DNA of 64,000 nucleotides from Streptomyces deccanensis (lineage in GTDB: Bacteria; Actinomycetota; Actinomycetes; Streptomycetales; Streptomycetaceae), in NCBI RefSeq assembly GCF_022385335.1, contig NZ_CP092431.1, forward strand, positions 8,184,001 to 8,248,000. The letters run 5' to 3'. Below the pieces are notes generated by a model, which searched no databases, was not told the DNA's origin, and saw nothing but the letters and a program-made list of their open reading frames with translations. Both the position numbers and the translations under genes were made by a program. Within the stretch, counting starts at the first letter, position 1, and each line of letters begins with the position of its first letter. Shown here one piece after another: positions 60,617 to 64,000 of this stretch.

Positions 60617-61033
60617 ATGCGGGCCGGATACGCCCTGGGTGGCGAGGACGGCTGCATCGCCGATGCCCGCCACCACGCCCTCGCCTTCCTCGACCGCGCC
60701 CACGCCGACCATCGACTGGTCGTCTCGGCACGGGTACGGGACCTCACGCAGCTGGTGGTCAGTGAACTGGTCACCAACGCCCGCAAGTACGCCCCCGGGC
60801 CCGTGCTCCTGGAACTGCGTGTCACCGCCGACAGCGTGGACATCGTCGTCTGGGACAGCGATCCCACGGTGCCCGCGGCCCGGGCCGCCGACCCCGACCG
60901 GGTCGGGCAGCACGGGCTGGAGATCGTCAAGGCCGTGACCGAGGATCTCTTCATCGAGCAGGAACCGGTCGGCAAGCGCATCACGGCACGCATCGCCCTG
61001 GCGGACCCGCCGCCCCCCGGCAGCGGCCGGTAG
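60617..61033 (+). CDS. RsbW/HATPase_c_2-type ATP-binding protein
   Basis: A 138-residue single-domain ATPase of the anti-sigma factor kinase type. ATG 60617 (MRAGYALGGEDGC) was chosen because GGAGAGG lies 6 bases upstream; an earlier in-frame ATG at 60551 is less well placed. The N-box is in LTQLVVSELVTNARKYAPGP, and the G-boxes are in VDIVVWDSDPTVP and RVGQHGLEIVKAVTEDLFIE. Such proteins phosphorylate or bind anti-anti-sigma factors and recur in large numbers in Streptomyces. No STAS partner gene is adjacent. The SpoIIE phosphatase at 39.9-42.3 kb has a related C-terminal domain. Confidence 0.88.
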   Translation: MRAGYALGGEDGCIADARHHALAFLDRAHADHRLVVSARVRDLTQLVVSELVTNARKYAPGPVLLELRVTADSVDIVVWDSDPTVPAARAADPDRVGQHGLEIVKAVTEDLFIEQEPVGKRITARIALADPPPPGSGR

Positions 61034-61045
61034 CGGCGGGGGAGA

Positions 61046-61267
61046 TCAGAGGACCACGGCCATACCGACGAGGCCGACCACGATCAGTGCCACCACCACC
61101 ATCATCAGCACGAGGGACATCGAGCCCCATCCCGTGCGTGGTGCGGGCGGCTCCGGATGGGAGATCCCGGAGGTCCCCCCTTCGCCGGGTGGTGTCTCAC
61201 CGGGCGGTACCCCACCGTGTACGTCGGCTCCGGGCGTTCGCCGGGGGCCGGGATCAGGACTCGTCAT
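61046..61267 (-). CDS. DUF6480-like small membrane protein
   Basis: A 73-residue protein with a Pro/Gly-rich N-terminus (SPDPGPRRTPGADVHGGVPP; GETPPGEGGTSGISHPEP) and one C-terminal membrane helix (MSLVLMMVVVALIVVGLVGM). The N-terminal DPxPxRTPG...GGVPPGETPP...ISHPEP pattern matches the DUF6480 family of streptomycetes. Function unknown; its neighbours (an RsbW-like protein, a CBS protein) suggest a general stress setting. Confidence 0.7.
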   Translation of the reverse strand: MTSPDPGPRRTPGADVHGGVPPGETPPGEGGTSGISHPEPPAPRTGWGSMSLVLMMVVVALIVVGLVGMAVVL

Positions 61268-61297
61268 GGCGCACGCTCCCTTCGGCGGCGTGAGCGG

Positions 61298-61720
61298 CTA
61301 CTTGTTGGGCTTGGTGGAGCTGATGTCGCCGAGGGCCGACTCGGGGTCGCGCTCGATGGCCAGGTCCCCGAGGGAGACGATGCCCACCGCGTGCTGCTCC
61401 GCGTCGACGACCGGCATACGACGGACCGAGTGCTCGCGCATCAATTCCACCGCTCGGCTGACGTCGTCGTCGGGGCCCACCGTGACGAGGTCGTCGCTGC
61501 ACGCGTCGGCCACGGTCGTCCGGTCCGGGTCGCCGCCCTCGGCCAGCGTGCGGACCACCAGGTCGCGGTCGCTGACCAGCCCCCGCAGCCGCTCGCCCTC
61601 GGTGACCAGAACGGCGCCGATGTCCTCGTCCCGCATCATCCGGGCCACGGTCGCCACCGACGTCTGCGGTTCGACGGTCACCGGGGCGCTTGTCATCAGC
61701 TCGCTGACATGCGTAGTCAT
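61298..61720 (-). CDS. CBS-domain protein (tandem CBS pair)
   Basis: A 140-residue protein made almost wholly of two CBS motifs. Start ATG 61720 (MTTHVSELMTSAPVTV). CBS1 covers about residues 7-60 (TSVATVARMMRDEDIGAVLV; LRGLVSDRDLVVRTLAEGG), CBS2 about 72-125 (DDDVSRAVELMREHSVRRMP followed by VVDAEQHAVGIVSLGDLA). Stand-alone CBS proteins sense adenosine nucleotides or S-adenosylmethionine. Such genes are often linked to dormancy or redox stress in actinobacteria; here only the context supports that. Confidence 0.9.
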   Translation of the reverse strand: MTTHVSELMTSAPVTVEPQTSVATVARMMRDEDIGAVLVTEGERLRGLVSDRDLVVRTLAEGGDPDRTTVADACSDDLVTVGPDDDVSRAVELMREHSVRRMPVVDAEQHAVGIVSLGDLAIERDPESALGDISSTKPNK

Positions 61721-61895
61721 GGGAACCCATCCCTCCGTGGAGTGGGACGGCGCCTTCGCCGCCGCTCGGTCTCCCGAGTACCCCATAAGCGACAAAACCC
61801 CACGCGCTCGCATCGGAAGCCTCCTCAGGGGAACCCGCCGGTCTCAACCATCCCAACCAACCCTGACCATTCCTGAAGTGAGCGAGGTGTCACAG

Positions 61896-62093
61896 ATGTC
61901 CAACCCGCAGCAGCCGGAACAGCGGCGCAGTGACAAGGGCGGTGCCACACCGCAGGACAGCGCCGAACTGAAGGCCCGGCAGTCGGAGACGAAGGGCGGC
62001 CACGCCCACGGCACGGACAAGGGCGGCAAGGGCGGCAAGGGCGGCGGCAAGGGAGGAGGGGTGCCGCCGGGTCAGCAGCCGGACCACCCGTAG
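61896..62093 (+). CDS. Small Gly/Lys-rich hydrophilic protein
   Basis: A 65-residue protein starting ATG 61896 (MSNPQQPEQRRSDKGGATPQ). The first half is Gln/Ser/Ala-rich; the second half is a Gly/Lys repeat (TDKGGKGGKGGGKGGG) ending VPPGQQPDHP. No fold or enzyme motif is seen; it is probably disordered and basic. The GAGCGAGG stretch upstream may serve as its ribosome binding site. Similar short disordered proteins occur in streptomycetes. Moderate confidence that it is translated. Confidence 0.55.
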   Translation: MSNPQQPEQRRSDKGGATPQDSAELKARQSETKGGHAHGTDKGGKGGKGGGKGGGVPPGQQPDHP

Positions 62094-62233
62094 TCGCCGT
62101 GTGGTCCCCGGATCCCCGGGTACTCGCGTGAGGCGCGATACGGGTGTGTCGGGTGTGTCGGGTGTGCCGATCCGGCACCGGGCAGCTCGTGGCGGCGGTG
62201 TCGCCGTTGTGCCCGAGAGAACGGAGGTGACCG

Positions 62234-62914
62234 ATGGCGGCGCTCACGCTGATGTCGACGTCGACGCTGTTGTTCACCCCGCCGGGTGTGTACGCCCCGC
62301 AGTGGGACACCGAACTGCTCGTGCGCGCCCTGTGCCGAGAGGACGTCGACGCGTCCACCGACGTACTCGACCTGGGGACCGGCAGCGGCGCCGTCGCCGT
62401 ACAGGCGGCGCGTCTGGGCGCCCGGGTGACCGCCGTGGACATCTCGCGGCTCGCCGTGTTCACGGCACGGGTCAACGCGCTGCTCGCCCGTCGGCGGGTC
62501 CGTGTCCGGCACGGTGACCTCACCACGGCGGTCGCCGGACGCGCGTACGACCTGGTGATCAGCAATCCGCCGTACGTGCCCTCGCCCGCCGACCGGGTGC
62601 CGCGCGGCGGCCCGGCGCGGGCGTGGGAGGCGGGACGGGACGGCCGGGTGTTCGTGGACCGCCTCTGCGTGGCGGCACCCGGGATGCTGCGACCGGGCGG
62701 GGTGCTGCTGGTCGTCCACTCGGGCCTGTGCGGCACCGACGCCACACTGCGGGGGCTCGAGCAGGGCGGACTGCGCGCCTCGGTCGTCGACCGGGCCGAG
62801 GTGCCCTACGGCCCGGTACTGCGCTCCCGCCGCCCCTGGCTCGTCCGCCAGGGCCTGATCGACGAGACCGACAGCCACGAGGAACTGGTCGTCATCCGCG
62901 CCGAACGCCCGTGA
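62234..62914 (+). CDS. HemK/PrmC-like SAM-dependent methyltransferase
   Basis: A 226-residue methyltransferase starting at ATG 62234 after a GGAGGTGA site. The SAM-binding motif is LDLGTGSGAVAVQAARLGAR with TAVDIS following, and the substrate-binding motif is VISNPPYVPSP, the NPPY signature of enzymes that methylate amide or amine nitrogens (release-factor Gln or related). It lacks the N-terminal domain of PrmC and is closer in size to the MTQ2/HemK2-type. The substrate is not established. Confidence 0.85.
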   Translation: MAALTLMSTSTLLFTPPGVYAPQWDTELLVRALCREDVDASTDVLDLGTGSGAVAVQAARLGARVTAVDISRLAVFTARVNALLARRRVRVRHGDLTTAVAGRAYDLVISNPPYVPSPADRVPRGGPARAWEAGRDGRVFVDRLCVAAPGMLRPGGVLLVVHSGLCGTDATLRGLEQGGLRASVVDRAEVPYGPVLRSRRPWLVRQGLIDETDSHEELVVIRAERP

Positions 62915-63497
62915 CGGCGCGACACGCCAGGCCCACGCGTGCCGGACACGCGGAACGCCGCCCGCCGACCACACGGACCGTGGCCCACACCGACACCCTC
63001 CACGCCCCGGCGAACGAACCGCGCACGGCTCGACGAACGAATCGCGCACGGCGCGGCGAAGAACCACGCACGGCGCGGCGGCGACGAGCCGGTCGGCGAG
63101 GGCGTCGGGCGCCTCGGGCCCGCGACGATGGGGACTTCGCGTCGGCGGCAGCTTCGTCACCCGTCGGTGCCCCGCGTTCCTTGACGGGGTCCTGCGCGCA
63201 TGAGGCCCTGGATCCGCTCGTACCCGCGCGTCGCCGGCACCCCGAGCCCATCACCCTGGCACCCGCTCTCGGCGCCCAGCACGCCGTGGCCCCGGGCCCG
63301 CCCGGTGTCCCCGTCCGGTGCCGGTGCCGGTGCCGGTGATCGCTCCGGCGTCGGCGGCAGCCTTGTGCAACGCCTGTCGGCCCTCGCGCCCCTCGGACCC
63401 CCTGTGCCCCCGCGGCCCCCGGAGCCCCCGCGCCCCCGCACCCTCGGCCCTCAAGCACCCCCGCCGTCCTGACCCCCGCCCCGCTCGCCGGAGGCGG
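62915..63497. other. 583-base GC-rich region without a supported gene
   Basis: Open frames exist on both strands but their codon use and amino-acid composition (Pro/Arg/Ala-rich, no domain) look like chance in GC-rich DNA. It contains a degenerate repeat of about 24 bases at 63010-63080 (pattern CGAACGAAYCGCGCACGGC). No promoter or RNA gene was recognised. Confidence 0.4.
63010..63080. repeat. Degenerate 24-bp tandem repeat
   Basis: Three related units follow each other: CGAACGAACCGCGCACGGC, CGAACGAATCGCGCACGGC and a shorter CGAAGAACCACGCACGGC, with 4-6 base linkers. No known element fits. Confidence 0.45.
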
Positions 63498-64000
63498 TCA
63501 CGCCCTGTTCTGGCGGTGGTCGGTGCTGGTGCGGCGGAGGTTGGTGGTGTGGCGGGTGATGTCGTCGACCTGGGCCGCGATCTCGGGGTGGCCGGGGGTC
63601 AGGTACGAGTGCGTGTCCGCCAGGGGGGCGATGAGGGCGGCGGCGTCGTCGTTCGCGAGGGCGGCGGTGAGTTCGACGACGGGGGTGCGGGCGGCGGCGG
63701 GGAGGTCGGTGAGCGCGGCGATCCGACCGGCGAGCCCGCGCAGGTCCGCGGCGTTGGCGCGGGCCCAGCTGGTCACGGTCCGGTCGGCGGCGCGGCGGTC
63801 GCGGGTGGCCTGTACGCGCTGCTCGCCGGTGGATCCGGGCCGCCCGGGGCGTACCCGCAGATAGCGGCGCTCGGCGGCCTGGCGACTGGAGACCCCCAGG
63901 GGCTGCGCGAGGTCGGCCCAGCTCGCGCCCGCCTCCCGGGCGGCCTCGATGAGACCCGCCTCCCACTCGGCGAGCTGATCGCGCGCCTCGCGGAGCGACA
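63498..64000 (-). CDS. Helix-turn-helix regulator, HSP18 regulator-like (N-terminus beyond window)
   Basis: The minus-strand frame is open from the stop at 63498 to the right edge of the window, so only the C-terminal 166 residues or so are seen and the start is outside. A GTG at 63776 is internal. The segment IEAAREAGASWADLAQPLGV followed by SSRQAAERRYLRVR is a helix-turn-helix typical of the streptomycete regulators annotated as HSP18 transcriptional regulators (the sequence ASW-DLA-PLGV-SRQAAERRYLR is characteristic). The C-terminal tail (TSWARANAADLRGLAGRI to the end TDHRQNRA) is helical and probably a dimer or partner domain. The target would be a small heat-shock protein gene, if the name holds; none is in the window. 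Confidence 0.7.
   Translation of the reverse strand, partial: SLREARDQLAEWEAGLIEAAREAGASWADLAQPLGVSSRQAAERRYLRVRPGRPGSTGEQRVQATRDRRAADRTVTSWARANAADLRGLAGRIAALTDLPAAARTPVVELTAALANDDAAALIAPLADTHSYLTPGHPEIAAQVDDITRHTTNLRRTSTDHRQNRA

Noticed and set aside
63200-63472. A plus-strand frame of 90 residues in the right-hand gap
   Set aside because: Pro/Ala/Gly/Arg-rich chance frame, no ribosome binding site, no domain.
1-64000. tRNA, rRNA, insertion sequence, integrase or phage genes
   Set aside because: None was recognised by eye; a dedicated tRNA search was not possible here.

Overview
The window is very GC-rich, compact chromosomal DNA with GTG, TTG and ATG starts, GGAGG-type ribosome binding sites, ATGA/GTGA stop-start overlaps and strong GC bias at third codon positions. 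Together with an FxSxx-COOH peptide locus, a membrane Ser/Thr kinase, a SpoIIE-type phosphatase with an RsbW-like ATPase, YcnI, a DUF6480-like protein and a MarR/TetR/LacI/GntR regulator mix, this points to a Streptomyces chromosome. No rRNA, tRNA, CRISPR array, insertion sequence or phage gene was seen.

Layout. 1-5.1 kb is a purine module: molybdenum subunit of xanthine dehydrogenase (5' end cut by the window edge), an NCS2 purine permease and an XdhC-type cofactor-insertion protein. 5.2-8.9 kb holds a disordered-plus-membrane protein of unknown function, a methyltransferase, an SRPBCC protein and a cytochrome P450. 8.9-14.5 kb is a sugar-uptake locus: a divergent Gfo/Idh/MocA dehydrogenase, a lipoprotein binding protein, two permeases and a DUF624-like membrane protein in overlapping genes, then a small ankyrin protein. 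14.5-15.5 kb is a divergent DoxX/MarR pair. 15.5-24.2 kb is a polyol (probably inositol-type) catabolic region: LacI regulator, second Gfo/Idh dehydrogenase, GntR regulator, iolD, and a ribose/inositol-type ABC transporter.

24.3-33.1 kb is the most unusual part: a complete FxSxx-COOH ribosomal peptide locus. It has a 51-residue precursor ending FQSSL, a radical SAM/SPASM maturase fused to a C-terminal HExxH domain, two consecutive TIR-like (FxsC-type) proteins, and a 1328-residue protein that joins a ParA/MinD-like ATPase, a third TIR-like domain, an NB-ARC-type NTPase and TPRs. All run on the + strand with little or no spacing. By architecture it could link a modified peptide to a STAND-type signalling or defence protein; that is inference.

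33.2-49.2 kb holds an alpha/beta hydrolase, a hexapeptide acyltransferase fused to a large helical domain, a polytopic membrane protein convergent with a Ser/Thr kinase, a SpoIIE phosphatase/ATPase, a DHA2 exporter with its divergent TetR regulator and a striking palindromic operator, a two-component system, a PaaX-type regulator and an MHS transporter. 49.4-56.6 kb holds an SDR-like protein, a double VOC protein, an esterase, a metallo-beta-lactamase-fold hydrolase, a SulP transporter and a Tat-exported FAD oxidoreductase. 56.8-58.4 kb is a likely copper pair (Met/His-rich membrane protein and YcnI). 58.5-64 kb has small stress-type genes: a BrkB-family membrane protein, an RsbW-like ATPase, a DUF6480-like protein, a CBS protein, a Gly/Lys-rich peptide, an NPPY methyltransferase, and the 3' part of a helix-turn-helix regulator that runs off the right edge.

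Regulation visible in the sequence is mostly local: inverted repeats sit in nearly every divergent intergenic region next to a regulator (MarR/DoxX, LacI/dehydrogenase, TetR/exporter, iolD/ABC transporter). A dispersed GC-rich hairpin repeat occurs three times.
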